A stretch of DNA of 10,169 nucleotides, taken from NCBI GenBank assembly GCA_946563605.1, contig CAMNVW010000036.1:1-10169 (forward strand). Reading direction: 5' to 3'. The notes beneath the pieces are model-generated. The model made no database searches and was not told where the DNA came from. It was given only the letters and a program-made list of their open reading frames with translations. Below are positions 1-7,499 of this stretch, piece by piece; position 1 is the stretch's first letter, and each line of letters opens with the position of its first letter. The translations under genes were made by a program, and so were the position numbers. The stretch is from an uncultured Clostridia bacterium. Its GTDB lineage: Bacteria; Bacillota; Clostridia; Oscillospirales; Ruminococcaceae.

Positions 1-52
1 CCTCTGACAAACAGTGGATATTGCCAATGTCCTGCATGGTTATTTTTTGCAT
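1..52 (-). CDS. 5' end of an unrecognised gene (runs off the window)
   Basis: Only the first 17 codons are present (MQKITMQDIGNIHCLSE), so no function can be assigned. The start at 52 is chosen because a strong GGGAGG ribosome binding site (60-65) lies 7 bases upstream. The same frame is open further back: an in-frame ATG at 112 would add 20 residues, but its upstream AAGGA is only 3 bases away. The gene lies about 95 bases downstream of the cbiK stop on the same strand, with no obvious terminator between them. It may therefore belong to the same transcript and to tetrapyrrole or metal metabolism, which is inference only. Confidence 0.45.
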   Translation of the reverse strand, partial: MQKITMQDIGNIHCLSE

Positions 53-147
53 CCCGATTCCTCCCTTGATTGGATGGGGCGTTTCCTTCAACTCTCCCAC
101 AAAAATCTGCATAATTCCTTCAAATGAAATCTTCTGTTCAGCTATGC

Positions 148-1056
148 TTATTTTAAGCGCTCAATACACTGTTCACAGTGTTTGCGGTAAATCTGCCGAA
201 TAGAAGGATATTCTCCTAAACCTTTCAGAATAGCTTCGGTCTGATAACCTGCGCGCTCAAACTGCTGCTGCCAGGAATCTTCGTCGCCGCACATATCGTT
301 AATGGCGTGGTCGCCTGCAACCACCATCAGCGGCGCAAGCAGCACCTTGTCGGCATGGATACTGCTGACGCCTTTCATCACCGTTTCAAGGTCAGGATAA
401 CCCTCTACTGTTCCAATGAAAAAGTGCTTGCAGCCCTGCGCTTTCAGGTAGTAATCCAGCGCCGGATAGGTCGCGTTCGCCGGATGTTCGGTGCCGTGTC
501 CCATCAAAACCAGCGCGGTATTTTCTCCAATATCACTAAATTCCCCGCACAATGCCTGTGTCACCAGCTGGTAGTCCTCAAAGGAGGTCAGCAGCGGCCA
601 TCCGCAGACAAGGTGGGTGAATTTTTCGCGCCAGTTCGCCACCTCTGCCCTGACATCATCAAATTCAAATCCATTCATCACATGGGTCGGCTGGCAGATT
701 ACTGTATCAAAGCCTTCATTATAAAGCTTTTCCAACGCCTGCGCCACCGAATCAATCTCGATGCCGTCGCGCTCGCGCAATTTGCGGATGATCATGCCGC
801 TGGTGAACGCGCGGCGAATCTCGAAATCAGGAAACGCCTCGCGGAAATCTTCCTCGATGGCGCCGATGGTTTTTTCGCGCGTTTCTTCATAGCTTGTACC
901 AAAGCTGACCACCAGAATCGCTTTTTTATTTTCATCCGCAACCGGCATGGACAGCTTTTCATCCAATTCTTTCTGCATTTCACGGGCGTTTTTCAGTACA
1001 GCGGCAGCGGCAACAGATGCAGCTGCCGCTGCGGTAACTGCGAGCATCTTTTTCAT
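148..1056 (-). CDS. cbiK: Sirohydrochlorin cobaltochelatase CbiK, probably exported
   Basis: This is a class II tetrapyrrole chelatase of the CbiK family, which inserts cobalt into sirohydrochlorin in anaerobic cobalamin synthesis. Residues expected to bind the metal are visible: Glu131 in THVMNGFE, His187 in LMGHGTEH and His250 in VVAGDHAINDM. The spacing of these matches Glu89/His145/His207 of Salmonella CbiK. The protein is 302 residues, about 40 longer than the cytoplasmic enzyme. The excess is an N-terminal extension: MKK, then an Ala-rich hydrophobic stretch (about residues 4-20), then a charged linker before the chelatase fold begins near residue 46. No lipobox Cys is seen, so it is either a Sec signal peptide or a membrane anchor. 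The start at 1056 is preferred over an in-frame ATG at 1071 because the GGAGGG at 1064-1069 sits 7 bases before it and overlaps the longer version. Exported CbiK homologues in other bacteria are linked to haem or metal handling, so the substrate may not be sirohydrochlorin. Confidence 0.93.
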   Translation of the reverse strand: MKKMLAVTAAAAASVAAAAVLKNAREMQKELDEKLSMPVADENKKAILVVSFGTSYEETREKTIGAIEEDFREAFPDFEIRRAFTSGMIIRKLRERDGIEIDSVAQALEKLYNEGFDTVICQPTHVMNGFEFDDVRAEVANWREKFTHLVCGWPLLTSFEDYQLVTQALCGEFSDIGENTALVLMGHGTEHPANATYPALDYYLKAQGCKHFFIGTVEGYPDLETVMKGVSSIHADKVLLAPLMVVAGDHAINDMCGDEDSWQQQFERAGYQTEAILKGLGEYPSIRQIYRKHCEQCIERLK

Positions 1057-1107
1057 AAGTGTTCCCTCCAAAATTTCTTGATTTATTTTTATCTTTTATT
1101 TGCTATC

Positions 1108-1136
1108 AATATACCATGATTTTTCATTTCCTGCAA
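1108..1136 (-). promoter_or_regulatory. Probable promoter of cbiK
   Basis: Read on the minus strand there is a -35-like TTGCAG (1131-1136), a 17-base spacer and a -10 TATATT (1108-1113) preceded by TG one base away (extended -10). The -35 matches only three consensus positions, so the call rests on the -10, the spacing and the location about 50 bases upstream of the cbiK start. No clear operator palindrome was recognised around it. Confidence 0.5.
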
Positions 1137-1204
1137 GGAACTTTCTACTAAAAATACCCTCTCCTGCTGTTTCTTTTTAGGCAAAAATGTGGTACTCTTT
1201 AGAT

Positions 1205-1259
1205 GGAGGATGTTTTTCACCTCCTCTGCAAAAGCAAACAAAAGTCTCTCATCAGGAGG
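1205..1259 (+). promoter_or_regulatory. Possible alternative RNA pairings in the aminopeptidase leader
   Basis: GGAGG (1205-1209) can pair with CCTCC (1220-1224), helped by TG (1211-1212) with CA (1218-1219). The same right arm, CCTCCT (1220-1225), can instead pair with AGGAGG (1254-1259), the ribosome binding site of the next gene. The two pairings exclude each other. This is seen in the sequence; a regulatory role is inference, and short purine/pyrimidine complementarity of this kind can arise by chance. Confidence 0.3.
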
Positions 1260-1266
1260 AATCAAT

Positions 1267-2703
1267 ATGGTATTTGTAGATAATTCTAAGAAATGCTCCG
1301 CGATTGTTCGTTTTGCCTTTCAGGACGCACTCGAAAGCTGCGGCGTTCCTCAAAAACTGACCCCCATCTTCGAGGGTGAACGCAATCAGGAATTTCACAC
1401 CTTCCAAAACAAGACGCTCACCGTTTGGATCGGTCTGGGAAAAGAGGACGAGCTTACCCTCTCCCATGTAAAATCCGTTGCCGCACTCGCCGCTAAAACG
1501 ATGCGCCAATTAAAGCAGACCTCCTATCAGGTGGATGTTTCCGCTGTCGTGCGCCTGTTCGGCATCGACTGCGTCTACGACCTTACCTGCGGCATCCTGC
1601 TCGGACTTTATCAGTTTAACGGCTATCACCTCACCTCCAAAGAAACCTACGACTGCAACGCTTATTTGCAGGGCTTTGAGGACGCGCATCAGGAGGAACT
1701 TCAGCAAATCGTTGACAAATCCGCCGTTGTTGCCGAATACATTATGAAAGCCCGCGATTGGGTCAACACCCCGGGCAATCTGATGAACCCTCAAATCTTT
1801 GCAAACACCGTAGCGAGAGCCGGAAAAGATGCCGGCTGTGAGGTAGAAATCATCGACACCGAGAAAGCGCGTGCGCTCAATATGAATCTCTTCCTGGCGG
1901 TCGGCGAAAGTTCCGACTCCCCATGCAGCCTTGTTGTCCTGCGCCATATGGGAAATCCTGACGACAAAGAGGTAACTGCGCTCGTCGGCAAGGGCGTCAC
2001 CATGGACACCGGCGGCTACTCGCTGAAAACCGGCAACAGTATGCAGTTTATGAAGAGCGATATGGGCGGTGCGGCGGCATCTGCGGCGGCGGTTTGTGCG
2101 CTTGCAAAGAATAAGGTCAAAGCCAATGTCATCGCTGTTTTGCCAATTGTAGAAAATCGTCTTTCCAATTCCGCAAAAACCCCAGGAGATGTTCTGACCG
2201 CAATGAACGGCAAGACCGTCGAAATCCTCAGCACCGATGCAGAGGGACGTCTTGTGCTTGCCGACGCTATCACCTACGCTGTTCGGGAAGAAAAAGCTGA
2301 CCGCGTAGTAGACACCGCAACGCTGACCGGCGCCATTGTACAGGCATACGGCAAGATTCGTGCCGGCGTCATGACCAACAACGATTTGTTCGAGGACGAG
2401 CTGTTCCGCGCCGCTGCAAAAGCCGGCGAAAAATTTGTCGATCTGCCGACCGACGAGGAATATTTTGAGATGATCAAAGGCAGCATCACCGACCTGCTCA
2501 ACTCCTCCCGCGCAGGCTGCGGAAGCATTGCCGCCGGACTGTTCCTGCGTGAATTTTGCGAGGATCGCCCATGGCTGCATCTGGATATCGCCGGAACCTC
2601 CTGGTCGGACAAACCGCTGCACGAATATGACAGCGAAGGTGCAACCGGTTCCCCGACAGCGACCCTTTATTTCCTGCTGGATCACGGCTTTCTGGCGAGA
2701 TAA
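1267..2703 (+). CDS. pepA: Leucyl aminopeptidase, M17 family
   Basis: This cytosolic two-metal aminopeptidase removes N-terminal residues from peptides; the family is usually hexameric. The C-terminal catalytic domain shows all the expected residues: Lys242 and Asp247 (VGKGVTMDTGG), Lys254 (YSLK), Asp265 (MKSDMGG), and Asp324, Glu326 and Arg328 (STDAEGRLVLADA). These correspond to E. coli PepA Lys270, Asp275, Lys282, Asp293, Asp352, Glu354 and Arg356 at a constant offset of 28, so the active site is intact. The protein is 478 residues against 503 in E. coli, with the difference in the variable N-terminal half. The start at 1267 is set by AGGAGGA at 1254-1260. The frame is open back to 1189, but those upstream codons lack a properly spaced ribosome site. 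It is the first gene of a likely operon with cutC (18 bases downstream) and the transglutaminase-fold gene. The specific substrate preference and the exact subfamily name are not certain. Confidence 0.93.
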   Translation: MVFVDNSKKCSAIVRFAFQDALESCGVPQKLTPIFEGERNQEFHTFQNKTLTVWIGLGKEDELTLSHVKSVAALAAKTMRQLKQTSYQVDVSAVVRLFGIDCVYDLTCGILLGLYQFNGYHLTSKETYDCNAYLQGFEDAHQEELQQIVDKSAVVAEYIMKARDWVNTPGNLMNPQIFANTVARAGKDAGCEVEIIDTEKARALNMNLFLAVGESSDSPCSLVVLRHMGNPDDKEVTALVGKGVTMDTGGYSLKTGNSMQFMKSDMGGAAASAAAVCALAKNKVKANVIAVLPIVENRLSNSAKTPGDVLTAMNGKTVEILSTDAEGRLVLADAITYAVREEKADRVVDTATLTGAIVQAYGKIRAGVMTNNDLFEDELFRAAAKAGEKFVDLPTDEEYFEMIKGSITDLLNSSRAGCGSIAAGLFLREFCEDRPWLHLDIAGTSWSDKPLHEYDSEGATGSPTATLYFLLDHGFLAR

Positions 2704-2721
2704 TTGAAAGGAGGTTTCCTG

Positions 2722-3474
2722 ATGAAAAAACCGTTCCTCGAATGTTGTGTCGATTCTGTTGAATCTGCTCTCGCCGCAAAACAGGGCGGCGCTGACCGTT
2801 TGGAGCTGTGCGCCAATCTGCTGATCGGCGGCACAACGCCGGACATTCACCTCTACCGACGCATCCGCGAAAAATGCGATATTTTAATCAATGTTCTCAT
2901 CCGTCCGCGCTTCGGCGATTTCTGCTACTCCGACGAGGAATTTGAAATCATCCGCCGCGACGTCCGTCAGTTTTGTGAAGAAGGAGCTGACGGCGTCGTT
3001 ATCGGCATCCTCAAGCCGGACGGCAGTCTGGATGTCGAACGCATGGCACTTTTGATGGAGGACGCAGGGAATATGCAGGTCACTTTGCACCGCGCGTTTG
3101 ACGTCTGCGCCGACCCGATGCTGGCTTTGCAGCAGGCAAAACAGCTGCATATCGACACCATCCTCACCTCCGGTCAGAAGAACACCGCACTCGAAGGCGC
3201 AGACTTGCTGTGCGAGCTGGTGAAAGCCGCCGGAAACGACCTCGATATCCTGATTGGCAGCGGCGTCAAAGACAGCGTCATCGAGGTGCTTGCGCCAAAG
3301 ACCGGCGCGAGCTCGTTTCATATGTCGGGCAAAATCACGCTGGACAGCCCCATGATTTACCGCAAAGAAGATGTCAGCATGGGACTGCCGCTGGTAAGCG
3401 AGTACACCCTCTGGCAGACAAGCGCTGAGGAGGTTCGCAAAGCCCGCGACGTTTTGGACGCGGTATGCCGCTAG
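2722..3474 (+). CDS. cutC: CutC family protein
   Basis: This is a 250-residue TIM-barrel protein of the CutC family (E. coli CutC is 248 residues). Family signatures are clear: LECCVDSVESAL at the N-terminus, GADRLELCANL with the conserved Cys30, IRPRFGDFCYSDEEF (60-74), TLHRAFDVCADP (121-132), TSGQKNTALEG (149-159) and SPMIYRK near the C-terminus. CutC was named for copper tolerance in E. coli; that role has since been questioned and its enzymatic activity is not established, so no reaction is assigned. The start at 2722 follows AAAGGAGG (2707-2714) by 7 bases; an in-frame TTG at 2704 would leave the ribosome site inside the gene. It begins 18 bases after the aminopeptidase stop, so the two are almost certainly co-transcribed. 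Confidence 0.93.
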   Translation: MKKPFLECCVDSVESALAAKQGGADRLELCANLLIGGTTPDIHLYRRIREKCDILINVLIRPRFGDFCYSDEEFEIIRRDVRQFCEEGADGVVIGILKPDGSLDVERMALLMEDAGNMQVTLHRAFDVCADPMLALQQAKQLHIDTILTSGQKNTALEGADLLCELVKAAGNDLDILIGSGVKDSVIEVLAPKTGASSFHMSGKITLDSPMIYRKEDVSMGLPLVSEYTLWQTSAEEVRKARDVLDAVCR

Positions 3475-3495
3475 TCGTTTACAAATCAAAACACC

Positions 3496-3537
3496 GTCAC
3501 GCCGTACAAATCGATTCGCCGATTGATCAAGCGTGAC
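3496..3537 (+). other. Two-part stem-loop between cutC and the transglutaminase-fold gene
   Basis: The outer arms GTCACGC (3496-3502) and GCGTGAC (3531-3537) are perfectly complementary. Inside them, after a symmetric 6/6-base internal loop, AATCG (3509-3513) pairs with CGATT (3520-3524) around a 6-base loop. The structure ends 3 bases before the AGGAGG (3541-3546) of the next gene and has no T-tract, so it is not a simple terminator. It could be an RNA stability or processing element, or could modulate translation of the downstream gene. Confidence 0.5.
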
Positions 3538-3552
3538 ATCAGGAGGTCTGCT

Positions 3553-6132
3553 ATGTCTATTCCGTTCAGTTCCCTGCTGTGCCAAAAGGCTGACCAGTAT
3601 TTTGAGAACGCCCGTCCGTTCTTCGGCAGCCGTGAGCAGGAAATTCTCGCCAACCTTGCAAAATGCAGCGAGGATCAGCAGATCTGCATGAAGTATCTCT
3701 ACGGTACCATGCCGATCAGCGATATTGCAAACTATGATTTTTCTCTCTTTCTCTCCTACGTCGATCACGCGCTCTTTCTGCGCAAAAATATCGCGTGGTG
3801 TGAGAGCATTCCCGAGGATATCTTCCTCAACCATGTTTTATATTACCGCATCAATACCGAGGACATTGCAGACTGCCGCCGCACCTTTTACGATCTGTGC
3901 TGGCAAAGGCTGGTGCAGTCCGGCAAAACAGTCAGCATGAAACAGGCTGCCCTCGAACTCAACTACTGGTGCTTTGAAAACGCCACCTACCGCCTGACCG
4001 ACGACCGCACCGCCAATCCCTTGACCGTCCTGCGCTGCGCATACGGTCGGTGCGGTGAAGAATCCACCTTCGCAGCGACCGCGTTCCGCAGCGTCGGCAT
4101 CCCGACGCGCCAAATCTATACTCCACGCTGGCCGCACTGTGACGACAACCATGCTTGGATCGAGGTTTGGTGTGACGGCGACTGGCATTACCTCGGTGCG
4201 TGCGAGCCGGAGGAAACGCTGGACAAGGGATGGTTCACCGCTGCCGCTTCTCGCGCAATGATCATCCACAGCAGAATGTTTTCCGACTACGTTGAGGGCG
4301 AAGAGGTCATCACCCATGAGGGTCTTACAACCGTCTGCAACGAACTTCCCCGCTACGCAGATACGCAGACCTTTTCGATTCGGGTCGTAGACGACGAAAA
4401 GCCCGTTGAGGGGGTTACTCTGCGCATCGAACTGCTCAATTACTCCGAGTTCTTCCCCATCTCTACCCTTGTCTCTGATTCCAACGGCGAAGCCTCCATC
4501 ACCCTTGGCTTGGGCGATCTGCACATTCATGCGGTGAAGGATGGAAAATTCCTGACCCGTCTGGTCGATTCGCGCAAGGAGGCGCACATCACCATCGACT
4601 TTTCTCAGGCGCATGAGCATCAGACCGACGAATTGGACGGCGCAGAATATGACGTCGTTCCTCCGAAGGATAACATGAAATTCGCAGTCCGTCTGACCGA
4701 CGAGCAAAAGGAAACACAGCGCAGAAAATTTGACGCCGCAGCCGCTTTGCTCCACCAAAAAGAAAGCGGCTATCACAGCAGCGATTCTGCCGCGGTTTGC
4801 GCCAAAGCCTTGGATCTCGACGGGGCTGCCGCCGAATATGCCGCAAAAGCATTGTTCGATGCAAAGGGCAACGCCGGCGAAGTTGAAGCGTTTCTAAAAT
4901 CTGCGCCAACTTTAGAAAACCGTATTCTGCGTGCAAAGCTGCTGAATGTGCTGACCACCAAGGACAAGACCGACCTCAACGCCGCCATTTTGGAAAGCCA
5001 CATGAAGGACGCGCCTGCGCAGGGGAATTTGGCGGACGAAATCTATATCCCCTACCTGCTTTCTCCGCGCGTATCCACCGAGAAAATCACCGCATGGAGA
5101 GGTGCGCTTTCCAGCTTCTTCACCGACCGGCAGAAAGCCGATTTTCTGTTCAATCCAGAGCATCTGTGGAGCTGGGTCATAGAGAACATCTCCTCCAACG
5201 ACGCCAGAGAGTACAGCTCCCTGATTGCCGCACCGGATAAAATCATCAGCATCGGTTTTGGCTCCCATCTCTCTAAACAGGTGCTGTTTGTCGCTGCTTG
5301 CCGCACCATCGGCGTTCCGGCGAGAATCGACCCCGAGACCCACGCTGCACAGTTCTTCCGCGAGGGCGTCTTTATCAATGTCGAACAGGAAAGCAAAGCT
5401 CCTGCCCTGCCGTTTACCCTTGTTTCCGGCGACGACACCGAATGGGTCTACTTCCAGAATTGGAGCATTGCTCTGCTGCGCGGCGGCATTTACACCACCC
5501 TCGATTTGAGTGAGCGAAGCTGGAACAACGGCAAAGTTCTGCTGGAGCTAGCCCCCGGCGAATACCGCCTGCTGACGGCAAAGAGGATGCCGAATGGTAG
5601 CTTATTCGCAAAAGAATACCGGTTTCACGTCGGAGAGGGCTTGCCAAATTCCCTCACCATCCGTCTGCGCGATGCCAAGGTTTCGGATATGCTCGAAAAC
5701 ATGGACATTCTGCCGTTCTCGCTTAAAGACGAAAACGGCGGCAAACTGCCTGCACAGCAGCTGACCGAGGGCAGGGCAAACATCCTGTTCTGGCTGGAGG
5801 AGGGCAAGGAGCCGACCGAGCACATCCTCAACGAGTTGATTGAGCTGCACGAGCGTTACAAAGCATTGGATGCGCAGCTGGTATTTATTTTACATAACGA
5901 GTCGGCGAAAGCCAACCACACCCTCGCCAAAGCCTTGGCGTTGCTGCCGAAGGTCACCGTCTGCTACGATGACTTCCGCGAGAACGTTTCTTCGATTGCG
6001 CGCAGGATGTACGTTGACCCCGACAAGCTCCCGCTGATCGTTGTCACCAAACCCGGGTTAAACGGCATTTTTGCAACGAGTGGATACAACGTTGGCATGG
6101 GCGATCTGCTGCTGAAAATATTGGATGAATAA
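3553..6132 (+). CDS. Large cytoplasmic transglutaminase-fold protein with degenerate second copy and thioredoxin-like end
   Basis: The 859-residue protein has no signal peptide or membrane segment. Residues 1-150 look mostly helical. A transglutaminase-like core follows: Cys167 in GRCGEES, then SVGIPTR, then His200 in DDNHAWIEVW, then GACEPE, where Glu218 stands where the usual third catalytic Asp is expected. Residues about 273-345 look like a beta-sandwich (SIRVVDDEKPVEGVTLRIEL). A charged helical linker follows. Residues 570-591 (GSHLSKQVLFVAACRTIGVPAR) align without gaps to 165-186 of the first core, but the Cys position is His572, so this second copy looks inactive. About residues 720-859 resemble a thioredoxin-like fold with a cis-Pro-type motif (KLPLIVV, Pro827) but no CXXC. 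The fold family includes proteases and peptide N-glycanases as well as cross-linking enzymes, so the reaction is unknown. The start follows AGGAGG by 6 bases. Its position behind an aminopeptidase gene fits a role in peptide or amide hydrolysis, which is inference. Confidence 0.85.
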   Translation: MSIPFSSLLCQKADQYFENARPFFGSREQEILANLAKCSEDQQICMKYLYGTMPISDIANYDFSLFLSYVDHALFLRKNIAWCESIPEDIFLNHVLYYRINTEDIADCRRTFYDLCWQRLVQSGKTVSMKQAALELNYWCFENATYRLTDDRTANPLTVLRCAYGRCGEESTFAATAFRSVGIPTRQIYTPRWPHCDDNHAWIEVWCDGDWHYLGACEPEETLDKGWFTAAASRAMIIHSRMFSDYVEGEEVITHEGLTTVCNELPRYADTQTFSIRVVDDEKPVEGVTLRIELLNYSEFFPISTLVSDSNGEASITLGLGDLHIHAVKDGKFLTRLVDSRKEAHITIDFSQAHEHQTDELDGAEYDVVPPKDNMKFAVRLTDEQKETQRRKFDAAAALLHQKESGYHSSDSAAVCAKALDLDGAAAEYAAKALFDAKGNAGEVEAFLKSAPTLENRILRAKLLNVLTTKDKTDLNAAILESHMKDAPAQGNLADEIYIPYLLSPRVSTEKITAWRGALSSFFTDRQKADFLFNPEHLWSWVIENISSNDAREYSSLIAAPDKIISIGFGSHLSKQVLFVAACRTIGVPARIDPETHAAQFFREGVFINVEQESKAPALPFTLVSGDDTEWVYFQNWSIALLRGGIYTTLDLSERSWNNGKVLLELAPGEYRLLTAKRMPNGSLFAKEYRFHVGEGLPNSLTIRLRDAKVSDMLENMDILPFSLKDENGGKLPAQQLTEGRANILFWLEEGKEPTEHILNELIELHERYKALDAQLVFILHNESAKANHTLAKALALLPKVTVCYDDFRENVSSIARRMYVDPDKLPLIVVTKPGLNGIFATSGYNVGMGDLLLKILDE

Positions 6133-6193
6133 GTTTTTGCTGTATTTGACAAAGCATTGTTTCATCTATCTGAGTCAACCATTTCGGTAAAAA

Positions 6194-6226
6194 AAAAGAG
6201 CACAGTCGTTTTGACTGTGCTCTTTT
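6194..6226. terminator. Bidirectional intrinsic terminator
   Basis: A perfect 14-base-pair inverted repeat (6194-6207 with 6213-6226), core AGAGCACAGTC, closes a 5-base GTTTT loop. It is flanked by an A-run on the left and a T-run on the right, so it gives a U-tailed hairpin in either direction. It sits between the convergent transglutaminase-fold gene and tyrS and can terminate both. Confidence 0.93.
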
Positions 6227-6239
6227 CCTTCTGCAATCA

Positions 6240-7466
6240 CTATGCCAAAGTTACCTTATGGAAAACTTTCTTGCCTTTTTTCACGATAACATCGCCCTGC
6301 GCAAAGGTGTCCTTGCTGACAACGGCGTCAAATGCGGTCACTTTTTCATCGTTGACGCTGATGCCGCCCTGTTTGATCAGACGTTTTGCCTCTGCTTTAG
6401 ACGGAGCCAGCTCGGTTCTTACCAGCAGGTCTGCAACTGCGATGCCGCCGTCGGTGAAGTTCGCTTCGCTAATCGCGGTGGTCGGCATATTTTCGGTGTT
6501 GCCGCCGGATACAAACAATGCCTTGGAAGCCTCCAGCGCTTTCTGTGCTTCTTCTGTGCCATGAACCATCTCGGTCAGCGAGAATGCCAGACGCTCTTTT
6601 GCGACGTTCAGCTGTGCGCCTTCCCAGCTTTCCATTGCTTCGATTTCTTCAATCGGAATGAAGGTCAGCATCTTCAAGCATTTGATAACATCCGCGTCAT
6701 CCACATTTCTCCAGTACTGGAAGAAATCGTATGGAGAAGTTTTTGCAGCATCCAGCCAAACCGCATTGCCGGCTGTTTTGCCCATCTTCTTGCCCTGAGA
6801 GTCGGTCAGCAGGGTGATGGTCATTGCATATGCGTCTTTGCCCAGCTTGCGGCGGATCAGCTCAGTACCTCCGAGCATATTGCTCCACTGGTCGTCGCCG
6901 CCGAACTGCATATTACAGCCGTAATGCTGGAACATATGGTAGAAGTCATAGCTCTGCATGATCATGTAGTTAAATTCCAGGAAGCTCAAACCTTTTTCCA
7001 TACGCTGTTTGTAACATTCTGCGGTCAGCATACGGTTGACGCTGAAGCAGGCGCCGACTTCACGCAGCAGTTCAATGTAGTTGAGGTTCATCAGCCAGTC
7101 CGCGTTGTTGAGCATCATTGCTTTGCCTTCGCCAAACTCGATGAAACGCTCCATCTGGCGTTTGAAACATTCTGCATTGTGTGCGATGTCCTCTTTTGTC
7201 AGCATCTTTCTCATGTCGGTACGACCGGATGGGTCGCCGATCATGGTTGTGCCGCCGCCGATCAGTGCGATTGGACGGTTGCCTGCCATCTGCAAACGTT
7301 TCATCAGCGTCAAAGCCATAAAGTGACCCGCTGTCAAGCTGTCGGCTGTACAGTCAAAGCCGATGTAGAAGGTTGCTTTTCCGTTGTTAATCAGTTCTTC
7401 GATTTCTTTTTCGTCGGTGACCTGTGCGATCAGACCACGGCGTTTGAGTTCTTCATAAGTAGTCAT
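6240..7466 (-). CDS. tyrS: Tyrosine--tRNA ligase
   Basis: This class I aminoacyl-tRNA synthetase charges tRNA-Tyr with tyrosine in the cytoplasm. Tyrosine-pocket residues match the Bacillus enzyme: Tyr34 in FYIGFD, and Tyr167, Gln171 and Asp174 in YMIMQSYD. The second signature is KKMGKT (226-231), replacing KMSKS. The first signature, normally HIGH, reads TAGH (45-48), so the first His is Thr. GGDDQW follows at about 189-194. An S4-like RNA-binding domain occupies about residues 345-408 (KRLIKQGGISVNDEKV). The length, 408, is normal for TyrS. An ATG at 7472 lies only 2 bases from AGGAGG (7475-7480), while the ATG at 7466 is 8 bases away, so the shorter form (MTTYEEL) is preferred. Expression is controlled by the T-box leader immediately upstream, and transcription ends at the shared hairpin at 6194-6226. 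Confidence 0.96.
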   Translation of the reverse strand: MTTYEELKRRGLIAQVTDEKEIEELINNGKATFYIGFDCTADSLTAGHFMALTLMKRLQMAGNRPIALIGGGTTMIGDPSGRTDMRKMLTKEDIAHNAECFKRQMERFIEFGEGKAMMLNNADWLMNLNYIELLREVGACFSVNRMLTAECYKQRMEKGLSFLEFNYMIMQSYDFYHMFQHYGCNMQFGGDDQWSNMLGGTELIRRKLGKDAYAMTITLLTDSQGKKMGKTAGNAVWLDAAKTSPYDFFQYWRNVDDADVIKCLKMLTFIPIEEIEAMESWEGAQLNVAKERLAFSLTEMVHGTEEAQKALEASKALFVSGGNTENMPTTAISEANFTDGGIAVADLLVRTELAPSKAEAKRLIKQGGISVNDEKVTAFDAVVSKDTFAQGDVIVKKGKKVFHKVTLA

Positions 7467-7499
7467 TTTCATTTCCTCCTGATTTCATATTCTACGGAG

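Noticed and set aside
307..1119. 270-codon open frame on the plus strand opposite cbiK
   Set aside because: It lies antisense to a clear CbiK gene, has no family features, and reflects the codon pattern of the real strand.
1193..1198. TACTCT with an upstream TG as a possible extended -10 for the pepA operon
   Set aside because: It matches only three of six -10 positions and has no acceptable -35 at 16-18 bases; a promoter must exist near here but I cannot place it.
1510..2850. 446-codon open frame on the minus strand opposite pepA and cutC
   Set aside because: It spans two real genes in antisense and shows no recognisable motifs; a shadow frame.
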